In this document: one piece after another, positions 44,407-56,004 of the stretch
Position numbering within the stretch: position 1 is the first letter of the stretch
Layout of the letters: every line of letters begins with the position of its first letter
Origin: Fulverythrobacter ferritrahens
GTDB lineage: Bacteria > Pseudomonadota > Alphaproteobacteria > Sphingomonadales > Sphingomonadaceae
Length of the DNA stretch: 64,000 nucleotides
Assembly (NCBI RefSeq): GCF_020539485.1
Contig: NZ_JACDXU010000003.1
Location: 186,001 to 250,000 of the forward strand
Reading direction: 5' to 3'
The notes under the pieces: generated by a model
The model's input: only the letters and a program-made list of their open reading frames with translations
Databases searched by the model: none
Told to the model about the DNA's origin: nothing
Translations under genes and position numbers: made by a program

Positions 44407-44464
44407 TCGCCTTTGCGGCATCCCCGCGCTTGAAGGCGGGCCGCAGGCAAGCTAACGCGCGGCC

Positions 44465-44767
44465 ATGTCAGTCGATAAAGCAACCGTGGCGAAGATCGCC
44501 TCGCTCGCGCGCCTCCGGATGAGCGATGAAGAGCTCGACCGGATGGTGCCGGAGTTCAACAATATCCTCGCCTGGGTGGAGCAACTCGGCGAAGTGGACG
44601 TGACGGGCATCGAACCGATGACCGCCGTGATCCCCAATAGCCTGCGCTTGCGTGACGATGTGGTGGATGCCGATCCGCTGACCGGCGGCGGCAAGCGCGA
44701 TGCGGTTCTGGCCAATGCTCCCGCTGCCGAACACGGCTTCTTCGGTGTGCCCAAGGTGATCGAATAA
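44465..44767 (+). CDS. gatC: Asp/Glu-tRNA amidotransferase subunit GatC
   Basis: GatC is the small scaffold of the GatCAB amidotransferase that makes Gln-tRNA and Asn-tRNA. The 100 residues show [31 protein letters not shown] and the C-terminal [13 protein letters not shown] segment, both typical. Its stop overlaps gatA by one base (TAATG). It is first in the operon gatC-gatA-(membrane ORF)-gatB. Confidence 0.95.
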   Translation: MSVDKATVAKIASLARLRMSDEELDRMVPEFNNILAWVEQLGEVDVTGIEPMTAVIPNSLRLRDDVVDADPLTGGGKRDAVLANAPAAEHGFFGVPKVIE

Positions 44768-46251
44768 TGACTGACGTAACCGAACTCGGCGTTGCCGCCA
44801 TCCGCGAAGGCGTGACCAAGGGCGATTTCACCGCGCGCGAAGTAGCAGAGGCGTTCAACGCCAATGTCGCCGCGGCGCAGGACGCACTCAACGCCTTCAT
44901 CGTCGCTACGCCGGAAAAGGCGCTGGAAGCGGCGGACAAGGTCGATGCGGATCGCGCTGCGGGCAAGGCACTCGGCAAGATGGCCGGCGTTCCCATCGGC
45001 ATGAAGGATCTGTTCGCCACGCAGGGCGTGCAGACCACGGCCGCCAGCCACATTCTGGAAGGCTTCAAGCCCGAATATGAAAGCACCGTATCCCGCAAGC
45101 TGTGGGAAGCAGGCGCTGGCATGCTGGGCAAGCTGAACCTCGATCAGTTCGCCATGGGTTCGTCGAACGAGACGAGCTATTTCGGCAATGTGATTTCGCC
45201 GTGGCGTAAGCAGGGCAGCAATGCCGCGCTCGCCCCGGGTGGCTCCTCGGGCGGCTCCAGCGCGGCGGTGTCCGCGCGGCTCGCCCCTGCGGCTACCGGC
45301 ACGGACACGGGCGGTTCGATCCGCCAGCCCGCCGCCTTCACCGGCATTTCGGGCATCAAGCCGACCTATGGCCGTTGCAGCCGCTGGGGCATTGTTGCCT
45401 TCGCCAGTTCGCTAGATCAGGCGGGGCCGATGGCGCGCGACGTGCGTGACTGTGCGATCATGCTGGAGGCGATGGCGGGCTTCGACCCCAAGGACGCGAC
45501 CAGCCTCGACCTGCCGGTGCCCGAATGGGAAGCCGGGCTGAATGCCGATCTCAGGGGAAAGAAGGTGGGCATCCCGCGCGAATATCGCATGGACGGGATG
45601 GATGCCGAAGTGGCCAAGAGCTGGGACGATGGCATCGCCTGGCTGAAGGATGCTGGCGCGGAGATCGTCGATATCTCGCTGCCGCACACCAAATATGCCC
45701 TGCCGACCTATTACATCATCGCCCCGGCAGAGGCCTCGTCCAACCTCGCTCGCTATGACGGCGTGCGTTATGGCCTGCGCGATCTGCCCGATGGTGCCGG
45801 CCTGCAGGACATGTATGCCGCCACCCGCGCTGCCGGTTTCGGCGACGAGGTGAAGCGCCGCATCCTGATCGGCACCTATGTGCTCAGCGCCGGTTTCTAT
45901 GACGCCTATTACACGCAGGCGCAGAAGGTCCGCACGCTGATCAGCCATGATTTCAAGAACGCCTTCACGGAATGCGACGTGATCCTGGCCCCGACCACGC
46001 CCACCGCCAGCTTCCCGCTGGGCGACAAGCTGGACGATCCGCTGGCGATGTATTTGAATGACGTGTTCTCGGTCCCCGCCTCGCTCGCCGGGCTGCCCGC
46101 GATGAGCGTGCCCGCCGGGCTGAATAGGGAAGGCCTGCCGCTGGGCCTCCAGCTGATCGGCAAGGCCTTTGACGAACAGGGTGTGCTGAATGCGGGGCTG
46201 GCGATCGAACAGCGGGCTGGCTTCGCAGCCAAGCCGGAGAAGTGGTGGTGA
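44767..46251 (+). CDS. gatA: Asp/Glu-tRNA amidotransferase subunit GatA
   Basis: GatA is the glutaminase subunit that gives ammonia. The amidase-signature residues are visible: Lys near 80 in [10 protein letters not shown], Ser in [14 protein letters not shown] near 159, and the nucleophile Ser in [13 protein letters not shown] near 183. The 494-residue length is normal. In most relatives gatB follows directly; here a 136-residue membrane protein gene intervenes, overlapping the gatA stop by 4 nt. Confidence 0.96.
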   Translation: MTDVTELGVAAIREGVTKGDFTAREVAEAFNANVAAAQDALNAFIVATPEKALEAADKVDADRAAGKALGKMAGVPIGMKDLFATQGVQTTAASHILEGFKPEYESTVSRKLWEAGAGMLGKLNLDQFAMGSSNETSYFGNVISPWRKQGSNAALAPGGSSGGSSAAVSARLAPAATGTDTGGSIRQPAAFTGISGIKPTYGRCSRWGIVAFASSLDQAGPMARDVRDCAIMLEAMAGFDPKDATSLDLPVPEWEAGLNADLRGKKVGIPREYRMDGMDAEVAKSWDDGIAWLKDAGAEIVDISLPHTKYALPTYYIIAPAEASSNLARYDGVRYGLRDLPDGAGLQDMYAATRAAGFGDEVKRRILIGTYVLSAGFYDAYYTQAQKVRTLISHDFKNAFTECDVILAPTTPTASFPLGDKLDDPLAMYLNDVFSVPASLAGLPAMSVPAGLNREGLPLGLQLIGKAFDEQGVLNAGLAIEQRAGFAAKPEKWW

Positions 46252-46658
46252 CAGAGTTTGAACTGAAGAAATTGCGCGCAGACAATGTGCGCAATGCCTT
46301 CAGGTCAGCAACGATGATTTTTGGCCCGGTGATGGGTTTTCTTATTGTAAGAGGGTTGAGTGATGCCAACCTGTCTTGGGAAAAGGTATGGCTGCTTGCT
46401 ACTCTCCTTTTCGCTTTAGCAGGAATGGCGCAGAATCTTCTAAAATTGGCGGAAAATATCGTCTGGCATGCCGGGCATATATCGAATGTTCTTGTCTTTA
46501 TGGCATTTCTAGTATGCGCTGTAATTATTGGTTTCATTCAAGATTTCATCGTTCTTGATCCAAAAATTTGGTCGGCGCTGATTATTGCATGGGTTGTCTC
46601 CACACTGTTCTCAGCGGTTATTGAGCGGCCTAAGGCTCGCGAATGGAAAGATAAATGA
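46248..46658 (+). CDS. Membrane protein nested between gatA and gatB (unknown)
   Basis: I do not recognise the family. The 136-residue protein (GTG 46248, GTGA overlap with gatA) has a basic start ([17 protein letters not shown]) and four likely membrane segments: [46 protein letters not shown] and [18 protein letters not shown]. It ends KAREWKDK, and its stop overlaps the gatB ATG by 4 nt. Base composition is visibly more AT-rich than gatA and gatB, and codon use has many TTT, ATT and TTA codons. This looks like a transferred insert that now carries gatB translation. Confidence 0.75.
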   Translation: MTEFELKKLRADNVRNAFRSATMIFGPVMGFLIVRGLSDANLSWEKVWLLATLLFALAGMAQNLLKLAENIVWHAGHISNVLVFMAFLVCAVIIGFIQDFIVLDPKIWSALIIAWVVSTLFSAVIERPKAREWKDK

Positions 46659-48151
46659 GCGAATATCGCATTCAGGGTGCAACGGGCGAATGGGAGGTCG
46701 TGATCGGCCTCGAAGTCCATGCGCAGGTAACTTCCTATTCCAAGCTGTTCTCGGGCGCGGCCACGGCTTTCGGCGCGGAGCCGAACAGCCAGGTGTCGCT
46801 GGTCGACGCGGCCATGCCCGGCATGCTGCCTGTGCCCAACCGCGAATGCATCCGTCAGGCCGTTCGCACGGGGATGGCGATCAATGCCCAGATCAACAAG
46901 TGGAGCCGGTTCGACCGCAAGAACTACTTCTACGCCGATCTTCCGCAGGGCTATCAGATCAGCCAGCTCTATCATCCGCTGGTGGGTGAAGGCAGCCTCG
47001 AGGTGATCCTCGACGACAAGGACCCCGAAGGCAGCACCAAGACCATCGGGATCGAGCGCATCCATGTGGAACAGGACGCAGGCAAGCTGATGCACGATCA
47101 GCATCCGACCATGTCCTATGTCGATTTGAATCGCTCGGGTGTGGCGCTGATGGAAATCGTCAGCCGCCCGGATATGCGCAGCCCGGCCGAAGCGGGGGCA
47201 TACCTTGCCAAGCTGCGCTCGATCCTGCGCTATGTCGGTTCGTGCGACGGCAATATGGATCAGGGCTCGATGCGTGCGGACGTGAACGTTTCGGTGCGCA
47301 AGCCCGGCGAGCCGTTCGGCACGCGCACTGAAACCAAGAACGTCAATTCGGTCCGCTTCGTGATGGCCGTGGTCGAGAGCGAAGCGCGCCGCCAGGTCGA
47401 TCTGATCGAGAGCGGCGGCACGGTTGTGCAGGAAACCCGGCTCTATGATCCGGACAAGAACACCACCCGGTCCATGCGCAGCAAGGAAGACGCGCATGAT
47501 TACCGCTATTTCCCCGATCCGGATCTGTTGCCGCTGGAACTGGACGATGCATTCCTGGAGGAATGCCGCGCCTCGTTGCCCGAACTGCCCGATGCCAAGC
47601 GGCATCGCTATGAAACGGCGCTGGGGCTGTCCGCCTATGCCGCGGGCGTGCTGACCGCCGATGTGGAAACGGCGCGGTGGTTCGAAGCGCTCGTCGCCGC
47701 TGCCGCTGCCAAGGCCGGCAAGCCTGAGGCGGACCTTGCCAAGCAGGCTTCGAACTGGCTGATTTCCGAACTGTTCGGCGCGCTCAACAAGCTGGGCAAG
47801 AGCTTGGGCGAGAGCCCGGTTTCGCCTGAGGACGGGGCGGAACTGCTGGCGCTGATCGCGGACGGCACGATCTCTGGTTCGATCGCCAAGCAGGTGCTCG
47901 AAAAGATGCTGGAAACCGGTGACGGTGCGGCCACCATCGTGGAGCGGGAAGGCCTCAAGCAGGAAAGCGACACGGGCGCCATCGAGGCTGCCGTGGACGG
48001 CGTGCTGGCCGCCAATGGCGACAAGGTGGAGCAGTACAAGGGCGGCAAGGAAGCCCTGTTCGGCTTCTTCGTGGGCCAGACGATGAAGGCCATGCAGGGC
48101 AAGGCCAATCCGCAGGTTGTGAACGAGCTGCTGAAGAAGAAGCTGGGGTGA
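46655..48151 (+). CDS. gatB: Asp/Glu-tRNA amidotransferase subunit GatB
   Basis: GatB binds the misacylated tRNA and carries the kinase step. The 498-residue protein begins [21 protein letters not shown] and has [21 protein letters not shown], and [13 protein letters not shown]. The C-terminal YqeY-like tail ([20 protein letters not shown] to [10 protein letters not shown]) is present. Its start overlaps the nested membrane ORF by 4 nt. It is followed 22 bp later by trmL. Confidence 0.96.
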   Translation: MSEYRIQGATGEWEVVIGLEVHAQVTSYSKLFSGAATAFGAEPNSQVSLVDAAMPGMLPVPNRECIRQAVRTGMAINAQINKWSRFDRKNYFYADLPQGYQISQLYHPLVGEGSLEVILDDKDPEGSTKTIGIERIHVEQDAGKLMHDQHPTMSYVDLNRSGVALMEIVSRPDMRSPAEAGAYLAKLRSILRYVGSCDGNMDQGSMRADVNVSVRKPGEPFGTRTETKNVNSVRFVMAVVESEARRQVDLIESGGTVVQETRLYDPDKNTTRSMRSKEDAHDYRYFPDPDLLPLELDDAFLEECRASLPELPDAKRHRYETALGLSAYAAGVLTADVETARWFEALVAAAAAKAGKPEADLAKQASNWLISELFGALNKLGKSLGESPVSPEDGAELLALIADGTISGSIAKQVLEKMLETGDGAATIVEREGLKQESDTGAIEAAVDGVLAANGDKVEQYKGGKEALFGFFVGQTMKAMQGKANPQVVNELLKKKLG

Positions 48152-48173
48152 GCAGCCTCTCTGGGAGCGGACG

Positions 48174-48632
48174 ATGCCGCTGAGCATCGTCCTCGTCCAG
48201 CCGGAGATTCCGGGCAATACCGGCGCAGTAGGGCGCACCTGTGTGGCGCTGGGCGCCGAACTGGTGCTGATCCACCCGCTGGGCTTCGAGATTTCCGATA
48301 CGCGGGTAAAACGCTCGGGCCTCGATTACTGGCCCCATGTTCAACTGGCGGAGTTTCCCAGCTGGGATGCCTTCGTGGCCGAGCGGCAGCCGCGCGCCGA
48401 GCAGTTGTTCCTGTTCGAGGAACATGGCTCAAGCTCGTTCTACGATGCCGATTATCCGGAGGATGCCATCCTCGTCTTCGGGCAGGAGACCAAGGGCATT
48501 CCCGAAGCGATCTGGCGCGCCTTCCCCGGCCGTCAGTTCCATTTGCCCATGCGCTCCGACAAGATCCGTTCGCTCAATCTGGCGAATACGGTTGCGGCGG
48601 CAGCCTATCAGGCGATGCGTGGGAAGTTCTGA
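48174..48632 (+). CDS. trmL: tRNA (cytidine(34)-2'-O)-methyltransferase TrmL
   Basis: TrmL methylates the wobble base ribose of tRNA-Leu isoacceptors. The SPOUT-fold protein of 152 residues shows VLVQPEIPGNTGAVGRTCVALGAEL, LDYWPHV, LVFGQETKGIPE and the knot end RSLNLANTVAAAAYQAMR. It follows gatB closely and may be part of its transcript. The matching tRNA-Leu gene is at 2947 in the same window. Confidence 0.92.
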   Translation: MPLSIVLVQPEIPGNTGAVGRTCVALGAELVLIHPLGFEISDTRVKRSGLDYWPHVQLAEFPSWDAFVAERQPRAEQLFLFEEHGSSSFYDADYPEDAILVFGQETKGIPEAIWRAFPGRQFHLPMRSDKIRSLNLANTVAAAAYQAMRGKF

Positions 48633-48776
48633 AGAGGAAGTAGGCTCTTGATCAGTAGATGGAATATGCACGCTCTACAAAATAGCAAGAAATTAGGCTG
48701 AAAGGGAGAGATTATCATTTGTTGCTCCATCATTTTCCGGTTAGCCAACATGCGAGGCTAACTTGTGGATTAATGT

Positions 48777-49628
48777 ATGCGCGGTGTTGGGGTGTTTCGT
48801 GCAGTTTTGGCTGTGGGTTCGGCGTTGTCGTTAGGTTTGTCCGGGACCGCGTTGGCAGAGCCGCTGACGGTCGATGAGATAATGCAGTTAAATGAATTGC
48901 AGATCGGCGACGAAGCAATCATTGCAAAAATCGAGAGCGATTCTGCCGTGTTCAATCTCTCTACCGATGAAATGATAGACTTGAGGCGAAGAGGGTTGAG
49001 TTCCCAAGTCATCGCGTCAATGCTTAAGAAAAAGCAAGGCGCGGCACCGGTTCTCTCGCTGAACTCCCCTGATCCGATGGTCGCACACCCTGCAGGCCTC
49101 TATTACCTGTCAGGGGAAGGCGAGGTAGGTAAAATGGAGCGGATGAATTTTACCGTTTCCAGTCAGGCGAAGACAGGTGGGATTTTTGGTTACGTATTGA
49201 CCGGAGGCCTCGCTTCAGCGAGCGTAAAGGTCGCCATTCAGAATGAAGAGGCGCCAATTCGAACGGGCAAGAATCCGAAATTCTACTTCTTCTTCGATGA
49301 TGTTTCCCAGGCTAGTTCGGCAACAACATGGGCAAGTGGTAGTAACACCTTTGTGAATTCGCCCGCTGAGTTCACATTGATTGAATTGACTAAGAAGGAA
49401 GGGCGCCGGGAGGCTCGTGTCGGGAGTATGAACATTGCTGGTGCGAAGAGTGGGGTGATGGACAAGGATCGCATAGCCTTCCAGTCGAACGAGATACGTC
49501 CGGGAGTTTTCGAAGTCGTTCCCGAACAAGAGCTTACGCCTGGCGAATATGGTTTCATATTCTCGCTTGGGGCTAGCGGCACTGCCGGGGTCATGACCGC
49601 CCGGGTATTTGATTTTCAGGTTCGATAA
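48777..49628 (+). CDS. Secreted protein of unknown function, AT-rich
   Basis: The 283-residue product has a signal peptide (AVLAVGSALSLGLSGTALA) with cleavage near residue 27. Residues 30-85 hold helices of a repeated type (LTVDEIMQLNELQIGDEAIIAKI, then LSTDEMIDLRRRGLSSQVIASML), seen in many secreted regulatory-like proteins. The later part is beta-rich with MERMNFTVSSQAKTGG and VGSMNIAGAKSGVM. I do not recognise a named family. Base composition is less GC-rich than its neighbours and the upstream 140 bp are clearly AT-rich, so transfer is possible. Confidence 0.72.
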   Translation: MRGVGVFRAVLAVGSALSLGLSGTALAEPLTVDEIMQLNELQIGDEAIIAKIESDSAVFNLSTDEMIDLRRRGLSSQVIASMLKKKQGAAPVLSLNSPDPMVAHPAGLYYLSGEGEVGKMERMNFTVSSQAKTGGIFGYVLTGGLASASVKVAIQNEEAPIRTGKNPKFYFFFDDVSQASSATTWASGSNTFVNSPAEFTLIELTKKEGRREARVGSMNIAGAKSGVMDKDRIAFQSNEIRPGVFEVVPEQELTPGEYGFIFSLGASGTAGVMTARVFDFQVR

Positions 49629-49644
49629 CGAAGGCAATTGAAAC

Positions 49645-49680
49645 AAACAGGGCGCCGGAGTGATCCGGCGCCCTGTTGCA
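49645..49680. terminator. Bidirectional terminator between convergent genes
   Basis: ACAGGGCGCCGGA (49647-49659) and TCCGGCGCCCTGT (49664-49676) pair perfectly over 13 bp around GTGA. The minus-strand reading ends GTTTGTTT, so it serves the small hypothetical gene best, but it also closes the plus-strand gene ending at 49628. Confidence 0.88.
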
Positions 49681-49697
49681 TTTCGGTCGGCCTTAAA

Positions 49698-50003
49698 TCA
49701 GCCCTTGCGGGTGCCGGTCATCGGCATTGCGCCGAATGCGCCCGCATTGACGGTGCCGGTCAGCGTGTCGCCGTCGATCGTGGCGGTGGCTTCCAGGGTG
49801 AGCGGCATGGGCACGGTCATGTCCATTTTCCAGGTCAACGTGTTGCCGTCGATCTTGCCTTCCTTGACTTCCAGCGAGCCGAGCGGGCCGGCATTGAGGC
49901 CGGTGAAGCTGGTGCCGTCATCGGAAGGGACGACCGTGAAAGTGCTGGTCTGGTCACCCATCGGGGTCTTGGTCAGGCATTCATAGGTTCCGGCAACGGA
50001 CAT
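49698..50003 (-). CDS. Small beta-rich hypothetical protein
   Basis: The 101-residue cytosolic-looking protein is mostly short beta strands (GTYECLTKTPMGDQTSTFTVV, then LGSLEVKEGKIDGNTLTWKM and MPLTLEATATIDGDTLTG). It has one Cys and no signal. Similar small proteins are common in sphingomonads, but I know no function. It lies 34 bp downstream of the M16 peptidase gene on the same strand and may share its transcript. A perfect hairpin terminator follows it. Confidence 0.7.
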   Translation of the reverse strand: MSVAGTYECLTKTPMGDQTSTFTVVPSDDGTSFTGLNAGPLGSLEVKEGKIDGNTLTWKMDMTVPMPLTLEATATIDGDTLTGTVNAGAFGAMPMTGTRKG

Positions 50004-50036
50004 GGTGTTCTCCTCTCGAAAGGGGCAAGCGGCGGG

Positions 50037-52919
50037 CTATTCCACTTCACTTACATTGTTGTCAGTATCGACATATTCAACCGGCATGTCCAGCCCCGCC
50101 AGCTGCTGATCGATCACCTTGCGGTCTCCCACAACGATGATCGCCAGATCGGAAGGCTGGAGATATTGCCGCGCCGCTGCGTCGATCGATTCCTTGGTCA
50201 CGGCCCGGTAAATTTCCGGCAGCTTCACCTGATAATCGTCGGGCCGGCCCAGTTCGCTGTTGGAAACCAGCGCGCCAAGCACCTGACCGTTGGTCTGATA
50301 GCGGTTGGGCATGCCGCGAATATTGCCATCGGTCACGCGCTGGAACTCGGTATCTTCCACCGGGCGAGCGCCGGGGAAAGCGGCCATGTTGTCGAGGATC
50401 AGTCTGATCGAATCCGCGGTCTTGTCAGACTGGACCTGAGTATAGACCAGCAGGGCCTCCGGTCCCTTGTTACGCATGATCTGGCTGCCCACGCCATAGC
50501 TCCAGCCCTTGTCCTCGCGCAGGTCGAGATTGAGGCGGGAGAGGAAACCGTCGCCGATCACTTCATTGGCGAGATCCAGTGCTTCCTGCTCCTGCTGCTT
50601 GCCGGTGAGCGGCAGCAGGCGTCCCATGACCAGCACCGATTGCGGCGAGTTCGGACGGTCGATCACCACCAGACGGCGCTGCGGGGCGGGAGTGGCAATG
50701 GTGAGATCCTTGCGCGGCGGCATGGAGCGCACGCCCGGCCAGTGGCCGAAGGTGGCGTTGAGCTGGGGCAGCAGCTTGTCCATGGTGATGTCGCCCACCA
50801 CGGTGATGCTGGCGAGGTCCGGCCGCAGCCAGCGGCGATGTTCGGCAGAGATCGCCTCCGGCGTCAGTGCGGCGATCACGCTTTCGTCGCCCAGGCCGCC
50901 GACCGTGCCATAGGGATGGGCTGTGCCATACAGGATCGGACGCAGGGCGCGGGTGGCAAGGCCGAAGGGCGATGCCTTTTCCTGCGCGATGTCGGCCAGC
51001 CGCTGGTCCTTCACGCGGGCGACGTCTTCCGGCTTGAAGGCCGGGTTGCGCACCATATCGGCCATCAGTTCCAGCGACGGGGCGAGATTGGCGGTAAGCG
51101 CGGTGAGCGTCACCGAGCTGCTGTCCATGTCCGACCCGGTGGCGATGGAGGCGCCGAGGCGCTCCTGCTCTTCGGCGATCTGCACTGCAGTGCGGGTGGT
51201 GGTCCCTTCCTCCAGCAGGTTCATCATCAGCGACTGGGTGCCCGCCGCGGCGGGGCCATCGGCGGCGAAGCCAGCATCGAAGGAAAGGTGGAGCGAAACC
51301 TTGGGTATCGCGGTGCGCCGGGCCAGGGTGACGGTGATGCCATTATCCAGCTTTGCCCGCTCGATGCCGGGGAAGGTGAGTTCGCCCACCTCGGCAACGG
51401 GGGGATATTCGCGGGGGGCGCTGCGAGCGATATCGGGCACCGGGGCCTTGGCGTCGGGCGAGGGGGCGGGGGTGGTGCCTTCATCGCCCCAGCCGCCCAT
51501 GGCGGCGCCATCTTCGGTCCGCTCGCCCGGCACCACGGCCAGGCGCAGGGCAGGGCGGTCCAGCCAGCGCTGCATGGCCTGCTGCACTTCCGCCGGAATG
51601 AGGGCCGCCATCCGCTCAAGCTCGCGCTTGTAGTTGGCCGGATCGCCCGCATAGAGCAGTCCTTCCGCCAGCGTGGCGCCCTTGCCGGAAAAGCCGCCGA
51701 CCACTTCGAGCGCGCCGATCTGGGCGGAAACGCTCTGCGTGGCGGCGCGCTGCAATTCATCCTGAGTGGGGCCGTTCTTCACGAGATCGGCAATGATCTC
51801 GTCCAGACGCTTCTCGGCCTGTGCCCGGTCCACACCGGGCTTCACGTCCATTTCCACCTGCAGGAAGCTCAATTGCTCGAACTGCTGGGCAGCGGCGGAA
51901 ACGCGCACGGCCAGCTGCTCGTCCCGCACCAGCGCATTGTCGAGGCGGGAACTGGCAAGGCCGCCCAGAACATGCATCCCGATGGCCAGCGGAACTGCAT
52001 CCGCATGGGTGAGCGCCGGGCCGCTCCAGGTGCGATAGATGCGCGTCACCGGCACCTGATCGGCCATTTCGCGGAGGACGGGCGCGGCGAGGGTAATCGG
52101 CTCGGCAGTGACCTTCGCCACATCCGGCCCGCGCGGAATGTCGCCGAACCACTTTTCCACCTTGGGCCGGGCAGTCGCCGCGTCGATATCGCCCGACAGG
52201 ACGAGGATCACATTGTTCGGCCCGTAATTGTCTGTGAACCACTTGCGCACATCGGTGAGGCTGGCCGCGTCGAGATCCGCCATCGAACCGATGGTGGAAT
52301 GGCGATAGGCATGGCCCACGGGCAGCAGGCCTTCATTCACCGCGTAATCGACCAGTCCGTAAGGCTGGTTGTCACCTTGCCGCTTCTCGTTCTGGACGAC
52401 GCTGCGCTGCTTATCGAGCTTGTCCTGCGTCACCGCGCCCAGCAGGTGGCCCATGCGGTCGCTCTCCATGAACAGCGCAAGGTCCAGCGCTCCGGTCGGC
52501 ACGGTTTCGATATAATTGGTGCGGTCGAACCAGGTGGAGCCATTCGTGGAAGTGGAGCCGGCAGCCTCCAGCGGAATGTCGAAATTCTCCACATTCTCCG
52601 AACCGCCGAACATCAGATGCTCGAACAGATGGGCAAAACCCGTGCGGCCGCGCGGTTCGTGCTTCGAGCCGACCCGGTAATAGATCGTCACTCCCACTAC
52701 GGGGGCCTTGCGGTCCGTATGGACGATGGTGGTCAGCCCATTAGGCAGAGTGAAGGTCTCGTAGGGAATGTTCACCTGCTCCACCAGCTTGGCCAGCGGG
52801 GCGGGTTTGGCGGCGGGCGAGGACTTCTGCGTCGCCTGCGCCTGGAGGGCCCCGCAGGGCGCGAGAGTGAGCGAGGCAGTGAGTGTGGCGAGAAGAACGG
52901 GGGCGAATTTGCGGCGCAT
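50037..52919 (-). CDS. M16-family zinc metallopeptidase, two-domain
   Basis: M16 peptidases (pitrilysin/insulinase type) degrade short peptides. The 960-residue protein has a signal peptide (LLATLTASLTLAPCGALQAQA). The N-terminal active half has HLFEHLMFGGSENV with the HxxEH zinc motif near residue 100 and VVQNEKRQGDN for the third ligand. The second half, from about residue 510, repeats the fold but has lost HxxEH (SFDAGFAADGPAAAGTQSL). Such proteins act in the periplasm, perhaps on signal or TonB-related peptides. The region upstream (52920-53320) separates it from divergent clpB. Confidence 0.92.
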   Translation of the reverse strand: MRRKFAPVLLATLTASLTLAPCGALQAQATQKSSPAAKPAPLAKLVEQVNIPYETFTLPNGLTTIVHTDRKAPVVGVTIYYRVGSKHEPRGRTGFAHLFEHLMFGGSENVENFDIPLEAAGSTSTNGSTWFDRTNYIETVPTGALDLALFMESDRMGHLLGAVTQDKLDKQRSVVQNEKRQGDNQPYGLVDYAVNEGLLPVGHAYRHSTIGSMADLDAASLTDVRKWFTDNYGPNNVILVLSGDIDAATARPKVEKWFGDIPRGPDVAKVTAEPITLAAPVLREMADQVPVTRIYRTWSGPALTHADAVPLAIGMHVLGGLASSRLDNALVRDEQLAVRVSAAAQQFEQLSFLQVEMDVKPGVDRAQAEKRLDEIIADLVKNGPTQDELQRAATQSVSAQIGALEVVGGFSGKGATLAEGLLYAGDPANYKRELERMAALIPAEVQQAMQRWLDRPALRLAVVPGERTEDGAAMGGWGDEGTTPAPSPDAKAPVPDIARSAPREYPPVAEVGELTFPGIERAKLDNGITVTLARRTAIPKVSLHLSFDAGFAADGPAAAGTQSLMMNLLEEGTTTRTAVQIAEEQERLGASIATGSDMDSSSVTLTALTANLAPSLELMADMVRNPAFKPEDVARVKDQRLADIAQEKASPFGLATRALRPILYGTAHPYGTVGGLGDESVIAALTPEAISAEHRRWLRPDLASITVVGDITMDKLLPQLNATFGHWPGVRSMPPRKDLTIATPAPQRRLVVIDRPNSPQSVLVMGRLLPLTGKQQEQEALDLANEVIGDGFLSRLNLDLREDKGWSYGVGSQIMRNKGPEALLVYTQVQSDKTADSIRLILDNMAAFPGARPVEDTEFQRVTDGNIRGMPNRYQTNGQVLGALVSNSELGRPDDYQVKLPEIYRAVTKESIDAAARQYLQPSDLAIIVVGDRKVIDQQLAGLDMPVEYVDTDNNVSEVE

Positions 52920-53199
52920 GGTCAGTCCCTTGATATGCGGCGGGCTTCGATTCCTCGCACCGGAGGAAATGGAAACCTTCGAAACTATCCCGCAGGCCTA
53001 ACGCCTGCTCGGCGCCCCGTCACTTCATATCGACGAACGGCATGTTTCAGCGCATCGGCGCGTTCAAAACTTTCCTACAGGGTGCCGGCTGGGTTAGCCT
53101 TCGGAATGAACCGCGCCTTTCGTTCGAGTCCGGATGCAGAGCTTGCTGGCGAGCCTTGATACATATCAGTGAGTGCCCCGGATTTCTGCGCGATGGGTC

Positions 53200-53215
53200 T
53201 GTAACATGTGTAACA
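53200..53215 (+). promoter_or_regulatory. TGTAACA direct-repeat element upstream of clpB
   Basis: TGTAACA at 53200-53206 and 53209-53215 are spaced by TG, a 9-bp period. The same design precedes chpT at 13994-14009. It lies 50 bp upstream of the heat-shock-like promoter, a normal place for an activator or repressor site. Confidence 0.45.
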
Positions 53216-53264
53216 CCTGCCCATATTTAGGGGCATGAAGCTGAACAAAAACCGGGAGCGAGGG

Positions 53265-53292
53265 CTTGTGTTGCTAAAGTGCAACACCATAT
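53265..53292 (+). promoter_or_regulatory. Putative RpoH (sigma-32) promoter of clpB
   Basis: CTTG (53265-53268), 18 bp, then CCATAT (53287-53292) fits the alphaproteobacterial sigma-32 pattern CTTG-N17/18-CYTATnT with one change. The spacer is itself a perfect inverted repeat, TGTTGC (53269-53274) and GCAACA (53281-53286) around TAAAGT. It lies 28 bp before the clpB ATG. The rpoH gene is in this window at 10743-11660. Confidence 0.55.
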
Positions 53293-53320
53293 CCAGGCGG
53301 AAAGGTATTGAGGGCACCCC

Positions 53321-55900
<2,580 letters not shown>

Positions 55901-55955
55901 GACGGAGAGTGCGCCCCTTTAGACAGGGGGCCATTCTCCTGTTAGCGCCAATAAA

Positions 55956-55990
55956 AAAGGGCGGCCCGGTGAGGCCGCCCTTTCTTTTGT
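55956..55990. terminator. Bidirectional terminator between clpB and TonB receptor gene
   Basis: AAAGGGCGGCC and GGCCGCCCTTT pair over 11 bp around CGGTGA. The plus-strand reading ends TTTCTTTTG and the minus-strand reading ends in a T run (from the A run at 55953-55958). Confidence 0.9.
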
Positions 55991-56004
55991 CGTGTTCGGA
56001 ACGA

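Larger units (their letters stand above)
52920..53320. other. Intergenic region between M16 peptidase and clpB
   Basis: About 400 bp with no gene I can support. The clpB-proximal part holds a TGTAACA direct repeat (53200-53215) and a heat-shock-like promoter (53265-53292). The remainder presumably holds the divergent promoter for the M16 gene; a 62-codon frame at 53042-53230 is not convincing. Confidence 0.6.

Noticed and set aside
49638-53159. 1173-codon plus-strand open frame opposite the M16 peptidase
   Set aside because: It begins inside a terminator and shows no domain, while the minus strand encodes HxxEH peptidase.
53042-53230. 62-codon plus-strand frame upstream of clpB
   Set aside because: No ribosome binding site, no family, and it overlaps the likely operator.
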